Shown here piece after piece: positions 1-8,427 of a stretch of DNA of 64,000 nucleotides; within the stretch, counting starts at the first letter, position 1, and the number at the start of each line of letters is the position of its first letter. The translations under genes and the position numbers were made by a program. The stretch spans positions 62,001 to 126,000 of the forward strand of contig JBBSEX010000013.1 in NCBI GenBank assembly GCA_038239345.1. Direction: 5' to 3'. The notes below the pieces were generated by a model. It was not told the origin of the DNA. It saw only the letters and a program-made list of their open reading frames with translations, and ran no database searches. This DNA comes from JBBSEX01 sp038239345 (lineage in GTDB: Bacteria; Acidobacteriota; Terriglobia; Bryobacterales; Bryobacteraceae).

Positions 1-932
1 TGACTCTGATGGCCGGCTTCACAACCGTGCGCAATGTGGGCGCTGGTGGTTATTCCGACGTAGCCGTACGCGATGGCATCAACGCCGGTGAAGTCGATGG
101 CCCGCGGATGTTCGTATCGGGGCCGGCATTGGGCATCACGGGTGGCCATTGCGACAACGACCTGCTTGCGCCGGAGTTCAAATATACTGAAGACGGCGTG
201 GCTGACGGACCCTGGGCGGCGCGCAAGAAGGTTCGCGAAGTGGTGAAGTATGGCGCCGACCTGATCAAGATCTGCGCCTCCGGCGGCGTGCTCTCGAAAG
301 GCGATCAGCCCGGCACCCCGCAATACACTCTGGAAGAAATGCAGGCCATCGCCGAGGAGGCTCACAAGCTCGGCCGCAAGGTGGCGGCGCATGCCCACGG
401 GACCCAATCCATTAAAGACGCCATCCGCGCCGGCATCGATTCCATTGAGCATTCCAGCCTGATCGACGATGAAGGCATCGCCCTTGCCAAGCAGCACGGA
501 ACGTTCCTCGTATTCGATATTTACAACGACGACTACATCCTGCAGGAAGGCGCGAAGATAGGCATGTTGCCCGAATCAATCGAAAAGGAAAAGCAGATTG
601 GAAAGTTGCAACGGGCGAATTTTCGACACGCCTTTTTAGCCGGCGCCCGTATCGCCTTCGGCACCGATGGCGGCGTTTATCCGCATGGCGATAACTGGAA
701 GCAGTTCGGCACCATGGTGGAGTTCGGCATGAAACCGATCGATGCCATCCGCACAGCCACCACCGAAGCCGCCGAGCTTGTGGGTTTTAAGGACACCCTG
801 GGGGCCATCGAAACCGGTCGCTACGCCGATCTAATCGCCATTGACGGCGACCCGCTTCAGGATGTCAACGCCATCCGCAACGTCCGCTTCGTTATGAAGG
901 ACGGAAAAGTCTATCGCAACGATTGGAAGTAG
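1..932 (+). CDS. Amidohydrolase family protein (metal-dependent hydrolase), 5' end outside window
   Basis: The frame is open to the left edge (Thr-Leu precede the first Met at 9), so this is the C-terminal ~310 residues of a ~400-430 aa enzyme. Numbered from Met at 9, visible active-site features of the imidazolonepropionase/Xaa-Pro dipeptidase-like amidohydrolases are K87 in LIKICASGG (the position of the carbamylated Lys), H128/H130 in AAHAHGT, H148 in IEHSS and D220 in FGTDGG. The C-terminal strand ending GRYADLIAIDGDPLQD is the usual closing beta-sandwich half. The N-terminal HxH metal motif and any signal peptide lie outside the window. Substrate cannot be told; homologues act on dipeptides or cyclic amides. 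It ends 26 bp before cmk on the same strand. Family assignment is firm, substrate unknown. Confidence 0.9.
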   Translation, partial: TLMAGFTTVRNVGAGGYSDVAVRDGINAGEVDGPRMFVSGPALGITGGHCDNDLLAPEFKYTEDGVADGPWAARKKVREVVKYGADLIKICASGGVLSKGDQPGTPQYTLEEMQAIAEEAHKLGRKVAAHAHGTQSIKDAIRAGIDSIEHSSLIDDEGIALAKQHGTFLVFDIYNDDYILQEGAKIGMLPESIEKEKQIGKLQRANFRHAFLAGARIAFGTDGGVYPHGDNWKQFGTMVEFGMKPIDAIRTATTEAAELVGFKDTLGAIETGRYADLIAIDGDPLQDVNAIRNVRFVMKDGKVYRNDWK

Positions 933-942
933 AGCCGTCCGC

Positions 943-948
943 TACACT
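943..948 (+). promoter_or_regulatory. Candidate -10 box (TACACT) for leaderless cmk transcription
   Basis: TACACT ends 10 nt before the cmk ATG at 959 and no Shine-Dalgarno-like purine run lies between. A start 6-7 nt after the box would leave a leader of only about 4 nt. It belongs to the series of start-proximal TANNNT boxes seen elsewhere in this window. No clear -35 is visible, so confidence is limited. Confidence 0.4.
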
Positions 949-958
949 GAAATTATTC

Positions 959-1648
959 ATGTCGAAGCGGATTGTGGTGGCCATCGATGGGCCTGCCGGA
1001 GCGGGAAAAAGTACGATTGCCAAGGGGATCGCCGCACGGCTGGGGTTCGTCTATGTCGACACCGGAGCGATGTATCGAGCGGTTGCGTTGTGGGCCCGAC
1101 GGCTGAATATCGATACATCGGATATGCATCGTCTGGAGCAACTCGCTCTGGAAGCGAACATCGAGTTCGCCGCCGGAGAGTCCACTGTTCTGCTGAATGG
1201 CGAAGACATTACGGAAGCCATTCGCGAACCGGCGATTGCCGACGCCGCTTCACAGGTTTCCGCTGTTCCCGGAGTCCGCCGCGCTCTGGTGGACAAGCAG
1301 CGTGAGATGGCCGGCCAGAATTCGATTGTGATGGAGGGCCGCGATATCGGGTCGGTTGTATTCCCCGATGCCGCGGTGAAGATTTATCTCGACGCCGATC
1401 CCGATGTTCGTACAGCGCGCCGCACTGCGCAGTTGTTGGAACGCGGCGAAACAGTGGCGCCCAATTCCGTCGCGCGCGATATTTCAGTGCGCGACGCACG
1501 CGATCGGACTCGCGCCGAATCCCCGCTAGTGCAGGCTCCCGACGCAGTGTACGTCGACACGACATCGCTCAATGCGGAAGAAGTCGAGGAAACAATCCTG
1601 CGTCTGGTCCGCGCCCGAACGTCCAACGGAAAGGAACTGGCACGTTGA
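959..1648 (+). CDS. cmk: Cytidylate kinase
   Basis: CMP/dCMP kinase (229 aa) making CDP for nucleic acid and CDP-lipid precursors in the cytosol. The P-loop GPAGAGKS sits at residues 11-18 directly after the first strand (RIVVAID), followed by YVDTGAMYRAVAL, the CMP-binding signature of Cmk. MEGRDIGSVVFPDA and the Arg-rich lid (RTARRTAQLLERGE) also match. I start it at ATG 959, which puts the P-loop at the usual distance from the N-terminus; an ATG at 923 would add 12 atypical residues overlapping the previous stop. Its TGA overlaps the TTG start of lysC by 3 bases, so the two are translationally linked. Confidence 0.96.
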   Translation: MSKRIVVAIDGPAGAGKSTIAKGIAARLGFVYVDTGAMYRAVALWARRLNIDTSDMHRLEQLALEANIEFAAGESTVLLNGEDITEAIREPAIADAASQVSAVPGVRRALVDKQREMAGQNSIVMEGRDIGSVVFPDAAVKIYLDADPDVRTARRTAQLLERGETVAPNSVARDISVRDARDRTRAESPLVQAPDAVYVDTTSLNAEEVEETILRLVRARTSNGKELAR

Positions 1649-3072
1649 AAGACTTGTTGTTGATGAAGTTTGGCGGTACCAGCATGGGTTCCGCCGGGCG
1701 TATGCGCATTGCCGCGGAGATAGTCGCCGACCAAGGCAAAACACGTCCCGTGGTCACCGTCGTCTCGGCCATGTCGAAGGTAACCGATTTGTTGCTCGAT
1801 TCTCTTCGTAAGGCTGAGACGGGCGACAGGGCCGGCCTTGAGATGAACCTCGCTGCCCTCCGCGAACGGCACCTGACCACCAGCCGCGAGCTTTTGCCGC
1901 CCGAGATGCAGGAGCGGGTCAACGTCGGGCTGATGTTGCTGCTCTCGCAGTTTGAACGAATCTCCAGCGGAATTCTAATGCTGGGGGAACGTCCTCCGCG
2001 ATCCGTCGATGAAGCGATTGCCATCGGCGAACGGCTCTCCGCGATGCTCATGGCCAGCCATCTGGAAGCCGAAGGATTGCGCGGTGTCGCTATCAACGGC
2101 GCCGAGTTGATCGTCACCGACAATGTCTTCGGCAACGCCACTCCGTTGATGAAGCACACTCGCGAAAAAGCTTCTGCCCGCCTGTTGCCGCTGCTCAAGG
2201 AAAACATGCTGCCCATCGTCACCGGCTTCAACGGCGCCACGATGGATGGTAAACCAACTACCCTGGGACGCGGCGGTTCCGATTTCTCGGCGTCAATTTT
2301 AGCTGCATCCCTGGACGCCAGCGAACTATGGATCTGGACCGACGTCGATGGCATCATGACCGCCGATCCGCGCCTGGTATCCGATGCCGCCGTCCTTAGC
2401 GAAGTAACTTATCGCGAAGCCGCTGAGCTGGCTTATAACGGCGCCAAGGTTCTGCATCCCCGCACGCTAGCTCCGCTGGTGGAGCGGCAAATTCCGGTGT
2501 GGAGTAAGAATAGCTTCGCGCTCGATAAGCCTGGAACGAAGATCGTGACGCGCATTCAAGGTTCGCACGGGCCGCGCGCGGTTACTTCCATGGCCAATGT
2601 CGCGTTGATCGCCATTGAGCCCGCCAATGCCGCCATGCCCGGAGTGAAGTTGATGACCCGCGTTCTGGGTGCGCTCTCCCGATCCGGCGCGGAAGTGCTG
2701 GCCATCACCAGTTCCAGTTATCGCCAGACGTTTTGTTTCCTCGTTCGACAGGAAGAACTGCGTCCGGTTCTGGAACATCTGGAGCAGAATCTTTCCATCG
2801 AACTCGCCCACGGCTACGTGAAACCGATTGAGGTGGATCGGAACGTCGGCTTACTGGCGATCGTCGGCGAAGGGATGCAAGGTACACCCGGACTCGCCGG
2901 CCGGATCTTCACGGCGATCTCCCGCGAAGAAGTGAATATCATCGCTATCGCCCAAGGTTCCAGTGAATTGACAATCGCCATCGTGGTGCGGCGCGACGGG
3001 CTGGAGAAAGCCGTGCGCGCGGTGCATAAAGAATGTGAGATGGGTGCCGTAAATGTGGTGCGGACGGCTTAA
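1645..3072 (+). CDS. lysC: Aspartate kinase (monofunctional, with ACT domains)
   Basis: Aspartokinase, first step of the Lys/Thr/Met and diaminopimelate pathway (475 aa). The N-terminal MKFGGTSMGSAGR (K8-S13) is the nucleotide/aspartate-binding signature; GRGGSDFSASILAA and WTDVDGIMTADPR follow as in all aspartokinases. The last ~150 residues form two ACT domains (from about 315: ALIAIEPANAAMPG; then LLAIVGEGMQGTPG), so feedback inhibition by Lys or Thr is expected. Length and the MGSAGR motif resemble the ThrA/MetL-like AK subclass rather than the ~405 aa LysC type. The TTG start at 1645 is chosen because it overlaps the cmk stop and is preceded by AAGGAA; ATG 1663 is the alternative. The stop is interleaved with that of the facing LolA-like gene. 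Confidence 0.95.
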   Translation: MKDLLLMKFGGTSMGSAGRMRIAAEIVADQGKTRPVVTVVSAMSKVTDLLLDSLRKAETGDRAGLEMNLAALRERHLTTSRELLPPEMQERVNVGLMLLLSQFERISSGILMLGERPPRSVDEAIAIGERLSAMLMASHLEAEGLRGVAINGAELIVTDNVFGNATPLMKHTREKASARLLPLLKENMLPIVTGFNGATMDGKPTTLGRGGSDFSASILAASLDASELWIWTDVDGIMTADPRLVSDAAVLSEVTYREAAELAYNGAKVLHPRTLAPLVERQIPVWSKNSFALDKPGTKIVTRIQGSHGPRAVTSMANVALIAIEPANAAMPGVKLMTRVLGALSRSGAEVLAITSSSYRQTFCFLVRQEELRPVLEHLEQNLSIELAHGYVKPIEVDRNVGLLAIVGEGMQGTPGLAGRIFTAISREEVNIIAIAQGSSELTIAIVVRRDGLEKAVRAVHKECEMGAVNVVRTA

Positions 3073-3704
3073 TGCTGTGTTGGCGCATCCACCAGTTCGA
3101 CGCCCGGGGGCACCTTGAATTGGAACATCGCGCCGTTCAGCGAAGGATTTATCTTCTCATCGGCGAACAGATAATCGATGACGGAAAGATCCTGCCCGGT
3201 CACCGATAATTTTAAAATCTGAAACTGCGGCGTCACCAGAAATGCAACTTGATTATAGGGCAGCTTGTCGGATTTCGGCTGTGCCGTCAGCAGCGTATTT
3301 TCGCCTTGCTGCTGCGCTTTGATGTCGCGAAATTCCTTGTTGAAATCTAAACGGCCCAGCAGGAACGCCAGCGGCGCTCGCATGTCTTCCGCTTCTTTCA
3401 ACTTCATCTTCTCCACTCGTTTCGCGTCGGGATTGTAGTAATAAATCTCTTTGCCGTCGGAGACGAACAGCTTGCCCGCGGGCGACTCGTATTCCCAACG
3501 CATCTTGCCAGGCTTGCGTAGAAACAGTTGTCCACTCTCGGTCTTTCTTCCGCGGCCTTGCACAACGTAGGTCTCTGAAAAGTGCACTTGTAGGGTCTGC
3601 GCGCGGTTGTAATGCGACTCCACCGCTTTCATTGTCTGGTTCAGACTGGAATCGGCGGCCATCAGTATCGGTACAATCGCGAACAGAATCGCTGTCATTC
3701 TCAT
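3069..3704 (-). CDS. LolA-like outer-membrane lipoprotein carrier protein
   Basis: A 211 aa exported protein with a short signal peptide (MRMTAILFAIVPILMAADS) and the LolA/LolB-type fold: LQVHFSETYVVQGRGRKTESGQLFLRKPGKMRWEY corresponds to the strand pair where LolA has FxQ...GxLxxxRPgkfRW, and FVSDGKEIYYYNP matches the next conserved strand. Such proteins shuttle lipoproteins across the periplasm. The longer frame back to 3878 overlaps pdxH and lacks a signal sequence, so ATG 3704 is preferred. It lies 22 bp downstream of pdxH on the same strand and probably shares its transcript. It could be a LolA paralogue rather than the main carrier. Confidence 0.85.
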   Translation of the reverse strand: MRMTAILFAIVPILMAADSSLNQTMKAVESHYNRAQTLQVHFSETYVVQGRGRKTESGQLFLRKPGKMRWEYESPAGKLFVSDGKEIYYYNPDAKRVEKMKLKEAEDMRAPLAFLLGRLDFNKEFRDIKAQQQGENTLLTAQPKSDKLPYNQVAFLVTPQFQILKLSVTGQDLSVIDYLFADEKINPSLNGAMFQFKVPPGVELVDAPTQH

Positions 3705-3726
3705 CCCATTCGTATTGACGGATTCG

Positions 3727-4371
3727 CTATGGAGAAAGACGTTCGATACGCCATGATTCCCCCTCCGGCCAATAGCGGATTCGATCGTGCAGGCGGCTGC
3801 GGCGTCCTTGCCAGAATTCGAAACAGCCGGGCTTAACGCGATAACCTCCCCAGAAATCGGGCAACGGAACTTCACCATCGGAATATTCCGCCGTCAAGCG
3901 AGCCATTTCGCTTTCCAGAAATTCGCGCCCCGAAATTACAGAACTTTGCCGGGAGATCGATGCTCCCAAACGGCTGGCCACGGGGCGCGTGCGGAAGTAG
4001 GCCCCTGAGTCTTCGCGGGTCACCTTTAGAACCGTCCCGGTGATACGGATCTGGCGCTCCAGTTCGGCCCAATAGAAAACCAAAGCGGCGTTCGGATTGC
4101 CAGCCAGTTCGCGCCCCTTCTGGCTCTCATAGTTCGTGTAAAAGACAAACCCCTGTTCGTCGAATCCTTTCAGCAAAACGATGCGCGCGTCCGGACGGCA
4201 CTGCGAATCCACCGTCGCCAGCGTCATCGCGTTCGGCTCTTTTAACTCCGACGCCAGTGCTTGTAGAAACCATTTCTCGAACTGCCGTAACGGGTCGGGA
4301 TCGACATCCGCCTCATTCAGCGCCGCCAATTTGTAATCCAGCCGTAAATCGGCAATGCTAAGCGGCTCCAT
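3727..4371 (-). CDS. pdxH: Pyridoxamine 5'-phosphate oxidase
   Basis: FMN-dependent oxidase producing pyridoxal 5'-phosphate from PNP/PMP (214 aa, the usual length). Seen: DPLRQFEKWF near the N-terminus, AMTLATVDSQCRPDARIVLLKGFDEQGFVFYTNYESQKGREL (FMN-binding core), FYWAELERQIRITG, SRLGASISRQSSVI, and the C-terminal RLHDRIRY / W-R-I-E-R-L-S-P end that is diagnostic for PdxH. Start ATG 4371 overlaps the aldehyde dehydrogenase stop by one base (TGATG), so translation is coupled. Confidence 0.95.
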   Translation of the reverse strand: MEPLSIADLRLDYKLAALNEADVDPDPLRQFEKWFLQALASELKEPNAMTLATVDSQCRPDARIVLLKGFDEQGFVFYTNYESQKGRELAGNPNAALVFYWAELERQIRITGTVLKVTREDSGAYFRTRPVASRLGASISRQSSVISGREFLESEMARLTAEYSDGEVPLPDFWGGYRVKPGCFEFWQGRRSRLHDRIRYWPEGESWRIERLSP

Positions 4372-5921
4372 CAGATCTTGAACTCTATACCCTGCGCCAG
4401 CGGAAGTTCGCTTGACCAATTAATAGTTACCGTCTGACGGCGCATGTAAGCCTTCCACGAATCGCTGCCCGATTCGCGTCCACCGCCTGTTTCCTTTTCG
4501 CCGCCGAAGGCACCGCCAATCTCCGCCCCGCTGGTCCCGATGTTGACGTTCGCGATTCCACAGTCGCTACCGCGTGCGCTAAGAAAGGTCTCGGCGGAAA
4601 TCAGGCTCGTAGTAAATATCGCCGACGATAATCCTTGCGGAACATTATTGTGCCATTCGATGGCTTCTTCCAGATGGTCGAACTCCACCAGATAGAGGAT
4701 CGGCGCGAAAATCTCCAGCTTCAGGATGGACATCCGCTCATGCGCCCGCACCAGTGTTGGCGTGACGTAGCAGCCGCCCGGTGAATTCAGCTCACTGCCG
4801 CCGGCGAGAATTTCGCCGTACTGTTCCTTGATGTCTTCAATGCCGTCCATCATCCGGCGAACGGCGCCCGGCTCAATCAGCGGTCCAACCAGCGTCTTTG
4901 GGTCAAGCGGATTGCCCACCTGCAATTGCTTATACACATTCACCAGTTGCTCGGTGAACTTTTGGGCGATCGGCTTGTGAAGAAATATCCGCCGAATGCT
5001 GGTGCAACGCTGTCCCGCGGTTCCCACGGCACCAAACACAGCGGCCCGTAAAGCCAAGTCGAGGTTCGCGTCTTCCATCACGATCATGCCGTTGTTACCG
5101 CCTAGTTCCAGCAGCGTTCGTCCATAGCGCGCGCCCACCACTTCCGCAACTCGAGCACCCATGCGCGACGAACCGGTAGCGCTGATCAGCGGAAGACGCT
5201 TGTCGATCAGCATCCGTTCGCCCACGGCTTCGTCGGTACCGATCACCAGATTGACGACGCCTTTCCACCCGTGCCGGTCAAGCACGCGATTACAAATATT
5301 CTGCACCGCGATCGCGGTCAGCGGCGTTCGCAACGATGGCTTCCAGACAACGCAATCGCCGCAGACCATCGCGATCAACGCGTTCCAACTCCACACCGCC
5401 ACCGGAAAATTAAACGCCGAAATCACACCCACGATTCCCAACGGATGCCACTGTTCATACATCCGGTGCTCCGGGCGTTCACTGTGCGTCGTCAAGCCGT
5501 AAAGCTGGCGCGAGAGTCCCACGGCGAAATCGGCGATGTCGATCATCTCCTGCACTTCGCCCTTACCCTCGGCCAGGATCTTACCCATCTCCAGCGTTAC
5601 CAGAGTGCCAAGATCGTCCTTGTAACGGCGCAGTTCGTCGCCAATCTCGCGTACGATTTCGCCACGCTTGGGCGCTGGCAACAATCGCCATTTCTTGAAC
5701 GTTGCCGCCGCATGCCACAGGACGTCGTCGTATTCTTCTTCTTCGGCCAGTCGGACGCGAGCGATTTCCTTGCCGTCAATCGGACTGATGGATGCGATTT
5801 CCTCACCCTCCGTATCGATCCACTCGCCCCAGCACGCGCCGGAATTCACGGCTTGAATTCCCAAACGCTCCAGTAACTCGCGGTAGTGCGTCGCTTCCAC
5901 TAATGAGTCCGTGCTAACCAT
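4371..5921 (-). CDS. Aldehyde dehydrogenase, ALDH7 type (alpha-aminoadipic semialdehyde dehydrogenase-like)
   Basis: A 516 aa NAD(P)-dependent aldehyde dehydrogenase. Catalytic residues are in place: C306 in GTAGQRCTS, E272 in LLELGGNNG, N171 in SAFNFPVAVW, K194 in VVWKPS. The pattern AFNFPVAVWSWNALIAMVCGDCVVWKPS together with GGEKETGGGRESGSDSWKAYMRRQT is typical of ALDH7/antiquitin (AmaB, Pcd) proteins, which oxidise the delta-1-piperideine-6-carboxylate/aminoadipate semialdehyde couple in lysine catabolism. No other lysine-degradation gene is adjacent, so the substrate is inferred from family only. It starts 22 bp inside the 3' end of the radical SAM gene and overlaps pdxH by one base; the three form one operon. 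Confidence 0.92.
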   Translation of the reverse strand: MVSTDSLVEATHYRELLERLGIQAVNSGACWGEWIDTEGEEIASISPIDGKEIARVRLAEEEEYDDVLWHAAATFKKWRLLPAPKRGEIVREIGDELRRYKDDLGTLVTLEMGKILAEGKGEVQEMIDIADFAVGLSRQLYGLTTHSERPEHRMYEQWHPLGIVGVISAFNFPVAVWSWNALIAMVCGDCVVWKPSLRTPLTAIAVQNICNRVLDRHGWKGVVNLVIGTDEAVGERMLIDKRLPLISATGSSRMGARVAEVVGARYGRTLLELGGNNGMIVMEDANLDLALRAAVFGAVGTAGQRCTSIRRIFLHKPIAQKFTEQLVNVYKQLQVGNPLDPKTLVGPLIEPGAVRRMMDGIEDIKEQYGEILAGGSELNSPGGCYVTPTLVRAHERMSILKLEIFAPILYLVEFDHLEEAIEWHNNVPQGLSSAIFTTSLISAETFLSARGSDCGIANVNIGTSGAEIGGAFGGEKETGGGRESGSDSWKAYMRRQTVTINWSSELPLAQGIEFKI

Positions 5922-6751
5922 GAGAATCCTTCCGGCCCGGTGGCGAATCGCTTTCCCGCCAAGGCCGCCTTGTCTTTGATCTGCTGAATCACTTCGGCTT
6001 GAAATTGTGGATCAAGCCATTCTGAAAACGATCTCACTTTACTGATGCGCCAAGCCCCGTCGCCAGTGGTTGCGCCGTTACGCTTCACGGAGCGCACGTG
6101 CAGCGGATCTCCTATTAGATCATTGCCAGTCGCATCGATTACCGCCGTCACCAGATGCCCGATGTTCGAAGGCAACAGCGGCGAAAGCGTAGCGTAAGTC
6201 TCAATGCCAGCCTGCCGAAGTCGGCGGATGGTGGCAATTCGCTCCTCGAAGGTCGCGCAGAACGGCTCATACCAGCGGCGAACATCCTCGCGGTCTGTCG
6301 TGACAGAAAAACTCACACGCAAAATCGTGCGCCGGGAGACCTCCAGCAGCTTCCCAAGATCCCGCAGAATAAGTGGCCCGCGCGTCTGCACAGTGAACGC
6401 TAACGGTGGCGATTGAATAACACAATCCAGTATCCGGGGCATCATCCGCTCCGTTTCCTCAGCAGGCTGATAAGGGTCTACCAACGGCGAGCAATAGATG
6501 ATCTGATCGGGCCGCAAGGCCTTCTCCAATAGGCTTGGCGCGTTGCTCTTAAACGTTGTGAATTGTCCCCAGCGTTTCCAATCTTCCGGTTTTAGCCCGC
6601 CTTGCACGCGCATCGTCGGCACATAACAGTAGGTACAGCCGAACGTGCAATTCCGCGCTGGCGTCAGCGAATGCGTGAACCCGGCTTCGGCAATGAAGCC
6701 CGATGTTCTGCTAAGAATGCTTTTCGCCTCGGCCCGGAGGATGGGGAACAC
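5900..6751 (-). CDS. SPL-family radical SAM protein
   Basis: A 283 aa radical SAM enzyme. The cluster motif is C35-x3-C39-x2-C42 (CTFGCTYCY), and SPLVDPYQPAEETERMMPRIL followed by PPLAFTVQTRGPLILRD is the signature of the Rv2578c/spore-photoproduct-lyase-like subfamily. A second paralogue lies at 35087-36043. The reaction of this subfamily is not established; DNA photoproduct repair is a family-based guess. Start is GTG at 6751, with TAAAAT ending exactly 6 nt before it. It heads the radical SAM - ALDH - pdxH - LolA-like operon. Confidence 0.88.
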   Translation of the reverse strand: MFPILRAEAKSILSRTSGFIAEAGFTHSLTPARNCTFGCTYCYVPTMRVQGGLKPEDWKRWGQFTTFKSNAPSLLEKALRPDQIIYCSPLVDPYQPAEETERMMPRILDCVIQSPPLAFTVQTRGPLILRDLGKLLEVSRRTILRVSFSVTTDREDVRRWYEPFCATFEERIATIRRLRQAGIETYATLSPLLPSNIGHLVTAVIDATGNDLIGDPLHVRSVKRNGATTGDGAWRISKVRSFSEWLDPQFQAEVIQQIKDKAALAGKRFATGPEGFSWLARTH

Positions 6752-6757
6752 GACTCC

Positions 6758-6763
6758 ATTTTA
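6758..6763 (-). promoter_or_regulatory. -10 box (TAAAAT) giving a leaderless mRNA
   Basis: Reading the minus strand, TAAAAT is followed by six bases and then the GTG start at 6751. Transcription from the usual distance would begin at or next to the G of the start codon. GGAG inside the spacer is too close (2 nt) to work as a normal Shine-Dalgarno. The same geometry is found at 12264, 12695 and 37843. Confidence 0.55.
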
Positions 6764-6835
6764 CGGGGCTGAATGCCACGATTATTTGGACGTCAGGCTA
6801 CGCTCCCCCAAGCGCGACCGTGCGACCCTGAGTCA

Positions 6836-8425
6836 GTGATCATTCGCTCTGCTTGCGCCATTGCCATCTTCCTGTTCCAAGTGGATAACATCGCGCCTCC
6901 GGCAATCGATCAGGGGAGCGTCGTGAATGCCGCCAGCCTCATCCCCGGCAGCCTGGCTAGTGGATCGCTGGCCCGCGGTTCGCGCTTCCGCCTTCACGGA
7001 CTTCGCTTTGGTCCGGGCGCGGCCGTTTCCATCGAACAGAATGGTCATTCCACCGCCGCCCAGGTTCTTTCCGCGGACACAGAGACACTCGAAGCCTTGC
7101 TTTCCCCTGCGACGCCCACGGGCGAAAGCAACCTCATCGTTTCCTTCGAAGGCCGGCGGAGTCGCCCTTATCCTCTCCGCATCGTCGATAGCAGCTTCGG
7201 AATCTTCAGCGCCAATCGCCAGGGCTGGGGACCCGCGATCCCGCCAACCCCCATCCATCCCGGACAGTCCGTTGTGCTCACTGGGACGGGCGCCGGCGTC
7301 CAGCCACATAACGTTCTGGTTACGGTTGGTGGCGTTTCGGCAATCAAATTTTCCGTCGATCCGGGTACCACCGGCCTGGATCGCCTTACCTTCACCATCC
7401 CCATGAATTCACCCGCGGGCTGCTGGGTCCCGATTCAGGCTGAAATCGATGGCATCTCCAGCAATGTAGTTACCCTGCCGATCACCCATGAAAATGAGCC
7501 TTGCGCCACAAACGACCCCTGGTTCGCGAAATCGAAACCACGAGGCAGGTCGGCTTGGATTGTTCTCATGCGTTCGAAAATTCTCCTTGAGCTCCTGCCC
7601 GGCAAGCGCGTCGATTTCACCATCGACAGTGCCCTCGCCGGTTTTAATAATGCGCTTGCAGCGCCGCTGGACCCGACGCCATTTGAGCTCATCCCTCCCA
7701 TTGGCGCCTGCGCGATGTACGCCACCAGAGTGGATGCCCAGTCCTTCCTGCTGCCATCGCTCGTGCGTCAAACCGTGTCCGGACGCGATCTGAATCTTGG
7801 CCCGAAAGTAGCCACCGAAACGAAGATGATTCCCGATCTCGATGCCGGTCCGGCCTTCCTCGTCAGCGGTCCACGCGGCCGACAAAGTGTCGAACGATCC
7901 ATCCACCCACCCCGCGTCTACACAGCCGTTTTAGGGGGCAATCCACCATTCACGCGCATTCAACCCAAGCCATTATTTCTCTCACCCGGGACTTACGTCG
8001 CGCATATCGCCGGGGGCGCCGATATTTCGGCTTTCGATAGCCGCATCAAAGTCCAACCGCCAATCGAATGGACGAATGAAAAAGAAATGACATCGCTCGA
8101 TAGGAAAAGTGGATTCACGGTGCGTTGGCGCGTTCACGACAAAAGCTCCGTCGTTCCCATCCTCGCCGTAAATGTGGATCGTACAAACAGTACCGTGGGT
8201 GTTTGCGTGTGCCTGGCGAAAGGCTCCGCGGGTTCGTTCCGCATCCCGGCGCGGATGTTGGCAAATCTTCCCGTCACTGCCGAAGCGGGGACGGATCTCT
8301 CGTTGGGCTTCGTCGCCATCGGTTCAGCGCCAGCCAACCAGCCTGCGCCCATTCAGACACCGTCGATTGATTCCGGCTACGCTGCATTCGTTTCCATGGC
8401 CGGACGCAGCGTGCCTATTCGATAA
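6836..8425 (+). CDS. Secreted protein with Solibacter-type (TIGR03437-like) domain
   Basis: About 529 aa. From the GTG at 6836 the protein begins VIIRSACAIAIFLFQV, a short hydrophobic export segment; the ATG at 6773 would place 21 polar residues before it, so GTG is preferred but not certain. Residues ~20-200 contain VVNAASLIPGSLASGSLARGS and then HPGQSVVLTGTGAGVQPHNVLVTVGG, a Solibacter-type module usually found at the C-terminus but here at the N-terminus. The rest (from PWFAKSKPRGRSAW) is unrecognised, beta-rich, with no transmembrane helix. Probably extracellular or outer-membrane associated. It diverges from the radical SAM gene and converges on the SBBP gene with 2 bp between stop codons. 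Confidence 0.75.
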   Translation: MIIRSACAIAIFLFQVDNIAPPAIDQGSVVNAASLIPGSLASGSLARGSRFRLHGLRFGPGAAVSIEQNGHSTAAQVLSADTETLEALLSPATPTGESNLIVSFEGRRSRPYPLRIVDSSFGIFSANRQGWGPAIPPTPIHPGQSVVLTGTGAGVQPHNVLVTVGGVSAIKFSVDPGTTGLDRLTFTIPMNSPAGCWVPIQAEIDGISSNVVTLPITHENEPCATNDPWFAKSKPRGRSAWIVLMRSKILLELLPGKRVDFTIDSALAGFNNALAAPLDPTPFELIPPIGACAMYATRVDAQSFLLPSLVRQTVSGRDLNLGPKVATETKMIPDLDAGPAFLVSGPRGRQSVERSIHPPRVYTAVLGGNPPFTRIQPKPLFLSPGTYVAHIAGGADISAFDSRIKVQPPIEWTNEKEMTSLDRKSGFTVRWRVHDKSSVVPILAVNVDRTNSTVGVCVCLAKGSAGSFRIPARMLANLPVTAEAGTDLSLGFVAIGSAPANQPAPIQTPSIDSGYAAFVSMAGRSVPIR

Positions 8426-8427
8426 AG

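Noticed and set aside
1569..2357. Long minus-strand open frame (262 codons) opposite lysC
   Set aside because: Fully antisense to a conserved enzyme; low-complexity Ser/Arg-rich translation is an effect of codon use in a GC-rich gene.
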